Shown in pieces: positions 8,352 through 17,052 of a DNA stretch of 41,798 nucleotides. A program made the position numbers and the translations under genes. Numbering within the stretch: the stretch's first letter is position 1; every line of letters begins with the position of its first letter. The notes beneath the pieces were generated by a model that was not told where the DNA came from, searched no databases, and saw nothing but the letters and a program-made list of their open reading frames with translations. This stretch comes from an uncultured Hyphomicrobiales bacterium (GTDB lineage: Bacteria; Pseudomonadota; Alphaproteobacteria; Rhizobiales; Beijerinckiaceae), in assembly GCA_903889985.1 (NCBI GenBank), contig CAISZN010000430.1, positions 1 through 41,798 on the forward strand. The letters are read 5' to 3'.

Positions 8352-9136
8352 GAGCGCGGGCTCCAATGTCGCTCGAGCATAGAGAGGAAGGCATTCATCA
8401 GCACGGACATGAGGATGACGAAGATCACATAGGCGAACATCTTCGCCGTCTCCATGCCTTCCGCGTACCAGACAATCCGATGGCCGAGGCCTTCAAGGGA
8501 GGCAATGGTTTCACCGCCGATGATCGCAAGGAAGGTCAGCATGAAGCCGAGCCGCAGTCCACCGAGGATGCTCGGCAGGGCTGCAGGTAGCAGGATGCGC
8601 TTCACTGTCTGTGCAGGCGTCGCACCCATGGAGCCAGCAAGCCGCAGGTAGACGGGATCCACCTTGGCGAATCCCTGGATCGTACTCAGGCAAATGGGGA
8701 AGAAACCGAACAGCACCCCATGGGCAATCTTGGATTCAGGACCGATGCCGAAGAACAGCACCGACAGCGGATAAAAGATGATGATTGGGATCGCATAAAG
8801 CGCGGAGAAAATCGGCTCGAACACCCGCACTCGATAGCTGGTGCGGCTGCACAGGTACCCAGTCGCGATCCCCAGCACCGCAGCCAACGGACAGGCCAAC
8901 GCATATTCAAACAATGTGACCTGGATATCCTCCAGCGCCTCGCCATTGGCGAGAATAGTCCAGAAGGTCTGAAAAACCCGCTCGGGCTTCGGCAGGAAGA
9001 AGCTGCTGACAAGCCCGTTCACTGTGACCCCATGCCAAAGAACCAGGAAGCCAAGCAGGAACAGGACGCGTGTTGCGCTGCTCCAGGCAGCCTGCCGGCC
9101 GCGCAACGGTCGAAGGAGGCTTCCCGGCGCACTCAT
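8348..9136 (-). CDS. ABC importer permease, SsuC/TauC type (first)
   Basis: A 262-residue inner-membrane permease. After a basic N-terminus come multiple hydrophobic spans and the EAA loop AGSMGATPAQTVKRILLP. It overlaps the ATPase gene upstream (ATGA at 9133-9136) and the second permease downstream (8348-8351), so the three genes are translationally coupled. It belongs to the binding-protein-dependent transport family that serves NMT1/TauA-type receptors such as the one at 9927. Two different permease genes imply a heterodimeric channel. Confidence 0.9.
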   Translation of the reverse strand: MSAPGSLLRPLRGRQAAWSSATRVLFLLGFLVLWHGVTVNGLVSSFFLPKPERVFQTFWTILANGEALEDIQVTLFEYALACPLAAVLGIATGYLCSRTSYRVRVFEPIFSALYAIPIIIFYPLSVLFFGIGPESKIAHGVLFGFFPICLSTIQGFAKVDPVYLRLAGSMGATPAQTVKRILLPAALPSILGGLRLGFMLTFLAIIGGETIASLEGLGHRIVWYAEGMETAKMFAYVIFVILMSVLMNAFLSMLERHWSPRS

Positions 9137-9930
9137 GGGCGCAGGCCTGGCATGTCTTCACGCATGGTGGCCAGCACCTCTTCTCGCAGCAACTCGTAAA
9201 GCTTGTTGCGCAGGGTCGCAAAGCGCTCAGACACCATGAAGGCGGGGTCCCGCGGATGCGTCTCATTGACGTCGAGAACTGCCTTAATGCGGCCCGGGCG
9301 CGAGGTGAAGACGAAGATGCGATCCGACAGGAAGACGGCTTCCGCAAGGCTATGGGTGACAAGAACGATGGTTTTTCTTTCGCGGGCGAGCAAGCGCGAC
9401 AGGTCCTCGCCGAAGACCATACGCGTTTGTTCGTCGAGAGCTGCAAAAGGTTCGTCCATGAGCAGAACTTCGGTTTCCAGGCTCAGCGCCCGCGCCAGCG
9501 CCACGCGCTGGCGCATGCCGCCTGACAGCTGTTGCGGATAGGCATGGGCAAATTTCATCAAGCCGACCGACGTCAAAGCTTTGACCGCGCGTTCCTCGCG
9601 CATCTGATGGTCGACACCCTGGAATTCGAGGCCAACCTTGATGTTGTCCAGCACCGTGGCCCAAGGCAACAGCGCACTCTCTTGAAACACGTAGGAAATC
9701 TTGCGGGGTAACGGGCCTTGAATTTTAGACCCGGCGACGGACACCTGTCCTTCAGAAGGCTCTGTCATTCCACCGATGATATTGAGCAATGTGCTCTTGC
9801 CGCAACCGCTAGGCCCGATAAATGAGACCATCTCGCCGACTTGTATCTGCATATCGATGCGATCCAGCGCGAGAAGACCCTCGCCCTTGGCTCCGAAGCG
9901 ATGCTGAACGCCCTCGACCTCGATCATCAT
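9133..9930 (-). CDS. ABC importer ATPase, SsuB/TauB type
   Basis: A 265-residue ATPase with intact motifs: Walker A GPSGCGKST, Q-loop FQESALLPW, signature LSGGMRQRVALARAL, Walker B VLLMDEPF and H-loop VTHS. SsuB/TauB-type proteins energise import of small organic N- or S-compounds. The start ATG 9930 overlaps the receptor stop (ATGA), and its own stop overlaps the permease start. It is cytoplasmic, bound to the two permeases. It should be functional, unlike the decayed ATPase at 36.8-37.9 kb. Confidence 0.95.
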   Translation of the reverse strand: MMIEVEGVQHRFGAKGEGLLALDRIDMQIQVGEMVSFIGPSGCGKSTLLNIIGGMTEPSEGQVSVAGSKIQGPLPRKISYVFQESALLPWATVLDNIKVGLEFQGVDHQMREERAVKALTSVGLMKFAHAYPQQLSGGMRQRVALARALSLETEVLLMDEPFAALDEQTRMVFGEDLSRLLARERKTIVLVTHSLAEAVFLSDRIFVFTSRPGRIKAVLDVNETHPRDPAFMVSERFATLRNKLYELLREEVLATMREDMPGLRP

Positions 9931-10895
9931 TTCTTCGCCGGTAAAAATTCTTCCGTGTAGAGCGTCTTGGGGTCTGGCTTCTTGTCCAGAATTTCCAACT
10001 CTATGAAGGAATCGACAAGCACCGATAGCGCCTTGTCATTGAAGCGCAAGTCGCGCGACATCATCGGCATGACCTTGTCGAACTCTTCTTCCTGTATTTT
10101 CAGAGGTAAATCGGTGGTCTTGTGCGCGAGCTCGATCGCTTCCTGCCGATGCGAAAACATATATTCCACGGTCTCCTGCCAACCGGCGAGAAAACGGCGC
10201 ACGACATCGGGCTGTTCCTTGATGACTTTGTTCGTGGCAAAGATCAGATGGGTGTGGAAGTCCTTGATCTCGTCCCCAAAGTGCAAGAGAACCTTGCCCT
10301 CGTTGCGGTCCGCCAGCATGTAGCCGACTGAAGCCGACATGATGAAGCCATCCACCGCTCCGCTCTTGAGGCCGGCGATCTGCCCTGAAATCGTCCCCAT
10401 TGGGACCGTGCGGATCGCATCAGGCGCCCATCCGTGGCGTCGCGCAAGCGCGCGTGCAAGCCAATAGGTCAGCGAACCATTGGTGGTGATTCCGATCTTG
10501 CGGCCCTTCAAATCCTCAGGGGTTTTCACGACGGAGTTCTGACTGACGATGAGCCCCATGCTGAGGGGTTCATTGGCAATGACGCCGACAGTCTTGGCTG
10601 GCACGTCCTTGGCGATGAAACCCATCGCTGGGCCCGAGCCGAAACCGAATTCGATTTCATTGGCGATCAGGCCCTGCTGCATCTTGCCGTCGCCGGCATA
10701 TTGCAGGACCGTGATCTCAATTCCGTGCTTCGCCCAGATGCCCGTCGCCGTCCCGATCTCCGCCGGTGTGAACGCGAGAGCGTTGGACGCAGTCTTGCCG
10801 ACGCGTACGAGATCGAGCGCCTGCGCTGCCCCGCTCTCCATGACAAATGCCAAGATGACTCCAGCGAGCCAAGCCATTTGACCCCGATTGATCAT
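9927..10895 (-). CDS. ABC importer substrate-binding protein, NMT1/TauA-like
   Basis: A 322-residue periplasmic receptor. The start is ATG 10895, eight bases after AAGGAG; the GTG at 10904 sits on top of that site and is rejected. A signal peptide (MAWLAGVILAFVMESGAAQA) ends near residue 27. NMT1/THI5-like features: VRVGKTASNALAFTPAEIGTATG with the KHGIEIT strand, EFGFGSGPAMG, DLKGRKIGITTNGS, and a C-terminal helix with LYTEEFLPAKK. It is the first gene of the four-gene importer and lies 5 bases after the M24-like gene. The importer is therefore embedded in the catabolic operon and probably brings in its substrate. The ligand is unknown. Confidence 0.9.
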   Translation of the reverse strand: MINRGQMAWLAGVILAFVMESGAAQALDLVRVGKTASNALAFTPAEIGTATGIWAKHGIEITVLQYAGDGKMQQGLIANEIEFGFGSGPAMGFIAKDVPAKTVGVIANEPLSMGLIVSQNSVVKTPEDLKGRKIGITTNGSLTYWLARALARRHGWAPDAIRTVPMGTISGQIAGLKSGAVDGFIMSASVGYMLADRNEGKVLLHFGDEIKDFHTHLIFATNKVIKEQPDVVRRFLAGWQETVEYMFSHRQEAIELAHKTTDLPLKIQEEEFDKVMPMMSRDLRFNDKALSVLVDSFIELEILDKKPDPKTLYTEEFLPAKK

Positions 10896-10900
10896 GGTCG

Positions 10901-12016
10901 TCACTCCTTAGGATCGGATCGCAAGAGGATTTCACATTTTCCGTCTGCTTTTACTGCAACCATCGCAGAGGCTATGGCACCCTCGGGCGAGCCAACACGC
11001 AGTGCATAGGTGGTGCCGGGGACAATGGTTTCTCTCGAATTGGTAACAAGCAAGCGGCCTTCGTTCGGTGACAGACCAATGCGATGGCCAAAGCTGCCTT
11101 GCAGAGCTGGGTGTTGTGGCCCAGCGCGTTCCAATACGCGACCCACGAGCGTGCCGACAGGCGCATGCGCCTGCAGGCCATCGATGAGAACATCAAGGGT
11201 CTTGGAGGATTGCGTCCGGCTCTGCTGCGAGGCGCCACTCGAAACGAAGCTTTCGGCCCAATAACCGAGATACTTCAAAGCGATATAGGCGAGCAACTTT
11301 TCCGGACGATCTCCAAAACTCGCCGCATAAGGTTCGAGGGTGCGGCCACCGTCCCGGCTGACCAGTGTGCGCACATCCTGCACTGCCATGGACCGCGCAA
11401 CGCGTTCACCCGCCAGCGCTGAGTTTTCGAGATCGCCGCCGGCCGCCCAATGCGCGGCAATAGCGTCGCGTGCCGCGCGAGCAATTTCGCTCGCCCTGCG
11501 GATGATGGAGATCTCGCGGGGACGCTGCGCCGCCCGCGCCACATCGGCAATGTCGTCGCAAGGCACGAGAAAGAATCGTGTTACCAGTGTTTTGTCGAGT
11601 TGGTTGAACAGAAGCGGCGTCATCAGGTCGAATCCCATCGAGCCGATGCGACCGCTCTCACCGAGCATCGCAATAAATTCCTCAAACCACTTCCATTCCC
11701 ATCCGGATTTGACGTCTGGCACCCATGTCATCGTGCGCATTGCCGGCATGTCACGCGAGCTCATGGAGGCGAGAAGGCGCGGTGCGCCTTTGGCCGGAAA
11801 CAACGCCATGGCCCAACGCATGCGCGGAATGAAATTGGTGAAAAAAGCCAGCGCCTGATGTTCGCGCGCATCGCCATAGACGAGCATCGCGGTAAGGCCA
11901 CGCTCAGCCATCGCTGCTTTCAGCGGCGCCATGCGTAGGTCGAACTCATCGGACGGAACGAGATCCTCGTCCCAAAGATAAGAGCCCAACATGATTGAGG
12001 GATGTACCGTGAGCAT
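10901..12016 (-). CDS. Degenerate M24-fold protein, beta partner (cluster A)
   Basis: A 371-residue protein with the pita-bread (creatinase/aminopeptidase P) architecture: an N-terminal creatinase-N-like domain to about 155, then the C-terminal fold. The canonical metal ligands D-D-H-E-E are mostly missing. The strand that should carry the two aspartates reads IALKYLGYWAESF. A single histidine is kept at FGHRIGL (H311), and the late E-containing strands are absent. It is homologous to 27585-28733, in the same position after the alpha partner. GAGG precedes ATG 12016. It is probably a non-catalytic subunit pairing with the alpha partner, or a metal-free hydrolase. Confidence 0.8.
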   Translation of the reverse strand: MLTVHPSIMLGSYLWDEDLVPSDEFDLRMAPLKAAMAERGLTAMLVYGDAREHQALAFFTNFIPRMRWAMALFPAKGAPRLLASMSSRDMPAMRTMTWVPDVKSGWEWKWFEEFIAMLGESGRIGSMGFDLMTPLLFNQLDKTLVTRFFLVPCDDIADVARAAQRPREISIIRRASEIARAARDAIAAHWAAGGDLENSALAGERVARSMAVQDVRTLVSRDGGRTLEPYAASFGDRPEKLLAYIALKYLGYWAESFVSSGASQQSRTQSSKTLDVLIDGLQAHAPVGTLVGRVLERAGPQHPALQGSFGHRIGLSPNEGRLLVTNSRETIVPGTTYALRVGSPEGAIASAMVAVKADGKCEILLRSDPKE

Positions 12017-12025
12017 GGGTAATCC

Positions 12026-13147
12026 TCAGTAAGCCACGGTGTCGAGTTCCGAGTCACGCTCGGACAGCGAGATGGCACCATTGTGTGAGATGACGACCGG
12101 TTCGCCGCACATCAGATAACCGGTTTCGGGAATATACTGGTTGGGATGCATCACGAAGATCATGCCCTCTTCAAAGACGGTATGATTATCGACGGTGAGA
12201 TCGCCTGGCTGATCAGAAGTAATTCCAAGCCCATGGCCACGCACGCGCATGTAGGGCGGACGACAATAGTCGCCGTAGCCTGCGGCGCGCAGCACGTCGT
12301 TCATGGCCTCGCAAGCCTGCGCGACTGTCGCGCCAGGAACGGCAGCATCCATGCCCCGACGCATGGCATCCTGCAAGAGCCTGTACTTGTCCTGCAGAAC
12401 CGGCGTGGTCTTGCCGATCACCGCTGTGCGGCAGATCTGCACGAACTGTCCCTGAAAGCAGGGTGTAATCTCGCCGAGGATCACATCGCCCTCTTCCAAC
12501 ACACGACGCCCAGCCGCGCGCACGGCGAGATTGTGCTGGGATGCGCTCATGAGCAGGAAGTTGTCCTCGGCCCCGAGGCCCTTCATATAAGTGTAGATGT
12601 CGGCGGCTAGTTCGAACTCGCGCATCCCAGGGCGCGCGACGTCGAGCAGGCGCTTGTATCCTTGTTCCGCGATAACGGTCGCCTTGCGAGAGGCCGCCAA
12701 TTCCTCGGCACTGCGCAAGCGCGCAAGATGCGAAGCAAGCTTTTCTTCCGGTCTGGCCGGCTGAGCCAGCATCCCGCCAACCTGCCGCGCCAGCCTGATG
12801 CTCTGCTTCGACAGGGCAACGGTCGCCACTTTCGCGCGATCGAGACCGGTTTGAGCCAGCACCTGCGCCAGCGCTACGGGCAGGTCATCGGTAGCGATAA
12901 CCTCCTGCGTGACAGCAATCCGGATCGCGCGCTCGAGATCGCTCGCTGGTTCGACGATCAGTATGGACGAACCGTTGCGCGCCAGCACCACGGCACTGCG
13001 ACCAATGGGACGCGAGCCGCTGAAGACATAGACCGCATTGCCGTCCAGAAACGAATTCTGCCCGTCGTTGAACGCAATGAGGCCATCTAGCTTCTGCTCG
13101 TCGAGCCAAGTCCGCGCTTGCGACAGCCTGGCATTTTCAGCGGCCAT
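12026..13147 (-). CDS. M24-fold (creatinase-like) protein, alpha partner (cluster A)
   Basis: A 373-residue pita-bread protein. By eye alignment to the M24 motifs, the ligand positions read E226 and Q237 (in GEITPCFQGQFVQICRT), H305 (RGHGLGI), H334 (VMHPNQYIPETGYL) and G348. Instead of D-D-H-E-E this gives E-Q-H-H-G, so a dinuclear metal aminopeptidase is unlikely. Creatinase is the known precedent for a metal-free member that hydrolyses a C-N bond using the conserved histidine. The same substitutions occur in the paralogue at 26451, so they are selected. Start ATG 13147 follows GGGAGG by 5 bases. It sits between HyuB (20 bases) and the beta partner (9 bases). Confidence 0.85.
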   Translation of the reverse strand: MAAENARLSQARTWLDEQKLDGLIAFNDGQNSFLDGNAVYVFSGSRPIGRSAVVLARNGSSILIVEPASDLERAIRIAVTQEVIATDDLPVALAQVLAQTGLDRAKVATVALSKQSIRLARQVGGMLAQPARPEEKLASHLARLRSAEELAASRKATVIAEQGYKRLLDVARPGMREFELAADIYTYMKGLGAEDNFLLMSASQHNLAVRAAGRRVLEEGDVILGEITPCFQGQFVQICRTAVIGKTTPVLQDKYRLLQDAMRRGMDAAVPGATVAQACEAMNDVLRAAGYGDYCRPPYMRVRGHGLGITSDQPGDLTVDNHTVFEEGMIFVMHPNQYIPETGYLMCGEPVVISHNGAISLSERDSELDTVAY

Positions 13148-13167
13148 CCGATCCTCCCTTGGCGCTA

Positions 13168-14910
13168 TTATGCAGCGCCCGATGGCATTCTGCCAGCGCG
13201 TGCCGCCTCTGTGGCCGCAGTATCAACCGTCAGGCTCTGCGGATCGATCACAACGCCGTAGGATGTACGGGCCGTCTCCACGCTGACATAGCCTTCGAGC
13301 ACGTCTTCCAGCACCTTGTCCGGGTCGCGGTCGAAAGGATAGCCCCAGCCGCCACCGCCTCCAGTCCGAATCACGACTTCCGAGTTGGAAGGAACCGGCC
13401 GCATGACCTGGTCGATCGACTCGAAGCCGTCCTTGCCTGAGAGCTTGAGGAAATATTCCGCCCCGCCCCCGGAGATGCCATCCCAGAGACCCCAGGGCGG
13501 ACACTTGCGACGGCGCGGGCGCGCGAGGTTCCATTTTCCCTCGACGAGGTTGCGGACGCGCACGTCGATGCCCAGCCCGCCGCGGAAGCGCCCGGCGCCT
13601 CCAGAATCGCGGCGCAAGGACCGCTCCTCGACGACAACCGGCGTCTTGATCTCCATGCTTTCGATGGGAGAGTTCTTCACATTGCCCTGGCAGACGGAGA
13701 CCGAAGCGGACTCGCCATCCTCCATGGGCCGCCCGCCCCAGCCGCCGCCCTCAAGGCTCTGCAGCACAAAATTGCGCGAGGTCTTGGGGTCCTTGCCGAG
13801 GAACACGATAGAGCCGCCGAGCAGGCCGTGATGCGCTGCTGGAATTCGATCGGGGATCGCAGGCGCCAGGGCCTTGAAGATCGTGTCGACCACTGTCGGC
13901 ACGATCAGGCTCCAGCCACCCATGGGGGCCGGATAACGAGCCATCATCACATTGCCGTCCGGGATGATGCTGGTGAGCGCGTTGAAGGAACCCTCGTTGA
14001 CCGGCGCACTCGGCTCGGTCAATGCCTTGTAGGCAACGCGAGTGCCCGCCAGCGTGCGGGAATTCAGGCCGCCAATACGCTGCTGGGAGCAGCCTGACAG
14101 GTCTATGGTCATGTCCGAACCGGCGACGGTGACGCGTGCATGGATCTTCACCGGGTCATCCGGGTTCACGCTGTCATCGTCATACACAGACTCGGCCTCG
14201 TAAACGCCGTCCGGGATCTGCTCGACCACATTGCGGCAGCGGGTTTCGGTCTCGCGATAGATCGCGGCGATTGCGCCTTCGATCACCTCGGGGGAATAGC
14301 GCTCGACGAGATCCTCGAACCTGCGCACGCCCATCCGGCAGGAAGCGATCTGAGCCCGCATGTCGCCGAGCGATGATTCCGGATAGCGGATATTGTCGCG
14401 GATCATAGCATGCAGTGTCTTGTTGAGCTTGCCCGCCTCATAGATCCGCAGCTGGTCGATCTGCAGGCCTTCGAACCACGGGTCCGAGATCAGCGGGCTG
14501 GCGCCCAGCCCGGTGCTCGATCCACCGACGTCAATCCAGTGCGCACGCGTCATGGCAAATCCCATGAGCCTACCGCGATGCTCGAATGGCATGTAGATGA
14601 CGACGTTGTTGAGGTGCTGGCCAGCCACCCTTTGATGGTTCGTGATGAAGACGTCTTCCGACGAGAAGCCGTCCGGCCCTTCGCGCGCGACAATGTCCTC
14701 GATGATGACGCCAAGGTCGGCGACGAAGTGCGAGACGCCGCCCACGTTCTGCGAAATCAGCTGGCCCTTCGCATCGGTCAGCGCTGTGCAGAAGTCACAG
14801 ACTTCGTAGATCATCATGTTGTAAGAAGTACGCTGCAGGTCGGCGGCCATCTCATTGGCGATGGCGGGCAGCGTGTTGCGGATGACTTCGAGGGTGACGG
14901 GATCGAGCAT
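13168..14910 (-). CDS. hyuB: Hydantoinase/oxoprolinase B subunit (HyuB), cluster A
   Basis: A 580-residue HyuB-family protein. The start is ATG 14910 after TTGAGG; a TTG at 14922 would place that site inside the gene. Typical blocks are present: LDPVTLEVIRNTLPAIANEM at the N-terminus, NHQRVAGQHLNNV, DRTSY-like LQRTSYNMMIYE, GGGWGGRP and CPPWG. HyuB works with HyuA in ATP-dependent opening of cyclic amides (5-oxoproline, N-methylhydantoin, caprolactam) or, in related enzymes, carboxylation of acetone or acetophenone. It follows HyuA by 8 bases. The paralogue at 24694 is very similar in every block. Cytoplasmic. Which reaction applies is not decided by sequence. Confidence 0.93.
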   Translation of the reverse strand: MLDPVTLEVIRNTLPAIANEMAADLQRTSYNMMIYEVCDFCTALTDAKGQLISQNVGGVSHFVADLGVIIEDIVAREGPDGFSSEDVFITNHQRVAGQHLNNVVIYMPFEHRGRLMGFAMTRAHWIDVGGSSTGLGASPLISDPWFEGLQIDQLRIYEAGKLNKTLHAMIRDNIRYPESSLGDMRAQIASCRMGVRRFEDLVERYSPEVIEGAIAAIYRETETRCRNVVEQIPDGVYEAESVYDDDSVNPDDPVKIHARVTVAGSDMTIDLSGCSQQRIGGLNSRTLAGTRVAYKALTEPSAPVNEGSFNALTSIIPDGNVMMARYPAPMGGWSLIVPTVVDTIFKALAPAIPDRIPAAHHGLLGGSIVFLGKDPKTSRNFVLQSLEGGGWGGRPMEDGESASVSVCQGNVKNSPIESMEIKTPVVVEERSLRRDSGGAGRFRGGLGIDVRVRNLVEGKWNLARPRRRKCPPWGLWDGISGGGAEYFLKLSGKDGFESIDQVMRPVPSNSEVVIRTGGGGGWGYPFDRDPDKVLEDVLEGYVSVETARTSYGVVIDPQSLTVDTAATEAARAGRMPSGAA

Positions 14911-14918
14911 GGGGTGCC

Positions 14919-16940
14919 TCAAGCCTGAACACTTATGATGAGTTCGCCGGTCGGTGCAACGGTGCAGAAATCCTGCGGGAAGACGACTGTGGTTGAGCCA
15001 TATTCCTGGATCAGCGCGGGTCCCTGGATCACCTGTCCGGAGGTAAGGCTGGCGCGCTCCAGGACCTGGCAGCCGACCGCCGGCCCCGCATTCATCACGA
15101 CCATGCGCTGGCGAGCCGGAGCCGTCGCAGTGCCAGCTCTTGGCATTGCAGGCTTCTGGCGCCGCACCGAGGCGACGAGCCGGATGTTAATCATCTCGAC
15201 GGGCTCATCATCGGCGCTATGGGCGTAGCGCTGTTCATGCAGCGCATCGAATGCGGCACGGATGCCGGCACGATCCCCCTTGCTGATCTGCTCGCGAGTG
15301 ACCGGCACCGACAGGCTGAATTCCTGACCGAGATAGCGCAGGTCGAGCTGGCAAACGATTCGCGCATCCCGACTGCGGCACATCTTGCGCAGGTCTGTTT
15401 CAAGCTCTTCGACAACGCCACCGAGATCTTCAAAGTCGAGCATGTCGAGCCCCGCGGGATAGGTGCGCACAGCATCGTGACGCTCATCGGCCATGAGCAT
15501 GCCCATGGCTGAGAAGTGCGATGGAAACCACGGGATGATGACGGTGGGGATGCGAAGATCACGCGCGATGGCAACTGCATGCAGCGGTCCAGCACCACCG
15601 GAGGCGACCATTGCGAAATCGCGCGGATCATAGCCTTTTTCGACAGAAACCTGACGGACAGCGAGTGACATCTTGGCGACGCCGATCTCGACGATGGCGC
15701 GTGCTGCGGCAGCTCCATCGAGGTTGAGCGGCTTTCCGATCGAGGTCTCAATACCGCTGCGAGCAGCGATTGCATCGAGACGCATCTCGCCACCCAGGAA
15801 TTCCTCGGCACCAATGCGACCGAGCGCGACATTGGCGTCAGTGATCGTGGGCTGCGTGCCGCCGAGGCCATAGCATATTGGGCCTGGATCAGACCCCGCA
15901 CTGCGTGGCCCGACCTTCAGCGCACCGACCTCGTCGATCCAGGCGATGCTTCCTCCGCCCGTGCCGACCTCGACCACATCGACAACCGGGATCATGACAG
16001 GATCGCCGCTGGCATAACCGCCAACGAAATAGCCCTCTGCCATGGCCGGCACGGAGTCTAGGATGAGGCTAGCCTTGGCCGTAGTGCCGCCCATGTCGAA
16101 GGAGATGACATTGCTGTAGCCAAGGCCGCGCGCAATTTCTGCGCTGGCGATGATACCACCCACGGGCCCTGATTCCATCATCATGACCGGCCGCTTAACC
16201 GCGACCTCCGGCGACATGACACCGCCATTGGATTGCATGATCGAGAGCTCGCCAGCAAATCCATACTTGCGCAAGGAGCCTTCGAGATTGCCGACGTAGC
16301 CACTGACCTTGGGACCGATATAGGCATTCACGACAGTCGTCGAAATGCGCTCATATTCGCGATACTCGCGCATGATCTCATGCGACAGCGAAACATAGGC
16401 GTCCGGCAGATGCTCGCGCAGGACGGCGCCCGCCCTCTGCTCGTGGCGCGTATTCGCGTAGGAATGCAGGAAACACACCGCCACCGCGGTGACACCGGAG
16501 GCACGGATCTCCTTCGCGACCTCGGCGACCTGCGCAGGATCGATCTCGGTGCGCACGATGCCTCCAGCAAGCATGCGCTCGTCGATCTCATGGATAGCGC
16601 GTCGTGGCACCAGTGGCTTGGGACGGGCAAAGAACAGATTGTAACTGTCCGGCCGGTTGCCGCGGCCGATGGCATAGACGTCGCGTGTGCCGCGCGTGAC
16701 CAGCAGGGCCGTCGGTGCGCCCTTGCGCTCGATCAGCGTGTTGATAGCCACTGTCGAGCCATGAATGAGCTGGGTGATATCGGCCATCGGAAGGCCGCTG
16801 CGGTCGACGCAGTTCAACGCGCCGAGTACGAGATTATCTGGAGTGGTTAGGCGTTTGGCGGAATAGAGTTGCCCGGACGCATCGTCGAATCCTACGAGAT
16901 CCGTGAACGTTCCCCCGATGTCGACTGCAACAAACAGCAA
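14919..16940 (-). CDS. hyuA: Hydantoinase/oxoprolinase A subunit (HyuA), cluster A
   Basis: A 673-residue HyuA-family ATPase subunit and the first gene of cluster A. The start is TTG 16940, about 8 bases after GGGAGG, which puts the phosphate-binding DIGGTFTD at residues 7-14 as usual. An open frame extends 89 codons further to 17207, but that part overlaps the divergent LysR gene and has no family similarity, so it is rejected. Other blocks: HGSTVAINTLIERKGA, MGGTTAKASL, GGGSIAWID and VASGGAGPLHA. It partners HyuB in ATP-dependent ring opening or carboxylation. A likely promoter lies at 16971-16999. The paralogue at 22625 shares all blocks. Confidence 0.92.
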   Translation of the reverse strand: MLFVAVDIGGTFTDLVGFDDASGQLYSAKRLTTPDNLVLGALNCVDRSGLPMADITQLIHGSTVAINTLIERKGAPTALLVTRGTRDVYAIGRGNRPDSYNLFFARPKPLVPRRAIHEIDERMLAGGIVRTEIDPAQVAEVAKEIRASGVTAVAVCFLHSYANTRHEQRAGAVLREHLPDAYVSLSHEIMREYREYERISTTVVNAYIGPKVSGYVGNLEGSLRKYGFAGELSIMQSNGGVMSPEVAVKRPVMMMESGPVGGIIASAEIARGLGYSNVISFDMGGTTAKASLILDSVPAMAEGYFVGGYASGDPVMIPVVDVVEVGTGGGSIAWIDEVGALKVGPRSAGSDPGPICYGLGGTQPTITDANVALGRIGAEEFLGGEMRLDAIAARSGIETSIGKPLNLDGAAAARAIVEIGVAKMSLAVRQVSVEKGYDPRDFAMVASGGAGPLHAVAIARDLRIPTVIIPWFPSHFSAMGMLMADERHDAVRTYPAGLDMLDFEDLGGVVEELETDLRKMCRSRDARIVCQLDLRYLGQEFSLSVPVTREQISKGDRAGIRAAFDALHEQRYAHSADDEPVEMINIRLVASVRRQKPAMPRAGTATAPARQRMVVMNAGPAVGCQVLERASLTSGQVIQGPALIQEYGSTTVVFPQDFCTVAPTGELIISVQA

Positions 16941-16970
16941 ACGACCATCCTCCCTTTTTTCAGTGCGCCA

Positions 16971-16999
16971 ACTATGTCTGGGACCGCCAGGCTCGACAA
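16971..16999 (-). promoter_or_regulatory. Predicted sigma-70 promoter of the cluster A operon
   Basis: On the minus strand TTGTCG (16999-16994), a 17-base spacer and CATAGT (16976-16971) form a -35/-10 pair, each 4 of 6 to consensus. Transcription would start near 16964, about 24 bases before the HyuA start. A LysR-type dyad lies about 70 bases upstream of that point, where activators of this family usually bind. Confidence 0.4.
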
Positions 17000-17025
17000 T
17001 GGGCGGACCAGCTGTCAAAGTAATA

Positions 17026-17042
17026 GGTATTTGGTGATTACC
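17026..17042. promoter_or_regulatory. T-N11-A dyad, candidate LysR-type binding site
   Basis: GGT, 11 bases and ACC form an inverted repeat with T at 17028 and A at 17040, the T-N11-A form typical of LysR-type sites. It ends 10 bases before the divergent LysR start, so binding could repress the regulator. It is centred about 70 bases upstream of the predicted HyuA start point, so it could also activate cluster A. Confidence 0.4.
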
Positions 17043-17052
17043 AGGGGGCAGC

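Noticed and set aside
12026-13147. Annotation as Xaa-Pro aminopeptidase
   Set aside because: The dinuclear metal ligands needed for that activity are replaced at most positions in this protein and its paralogue.
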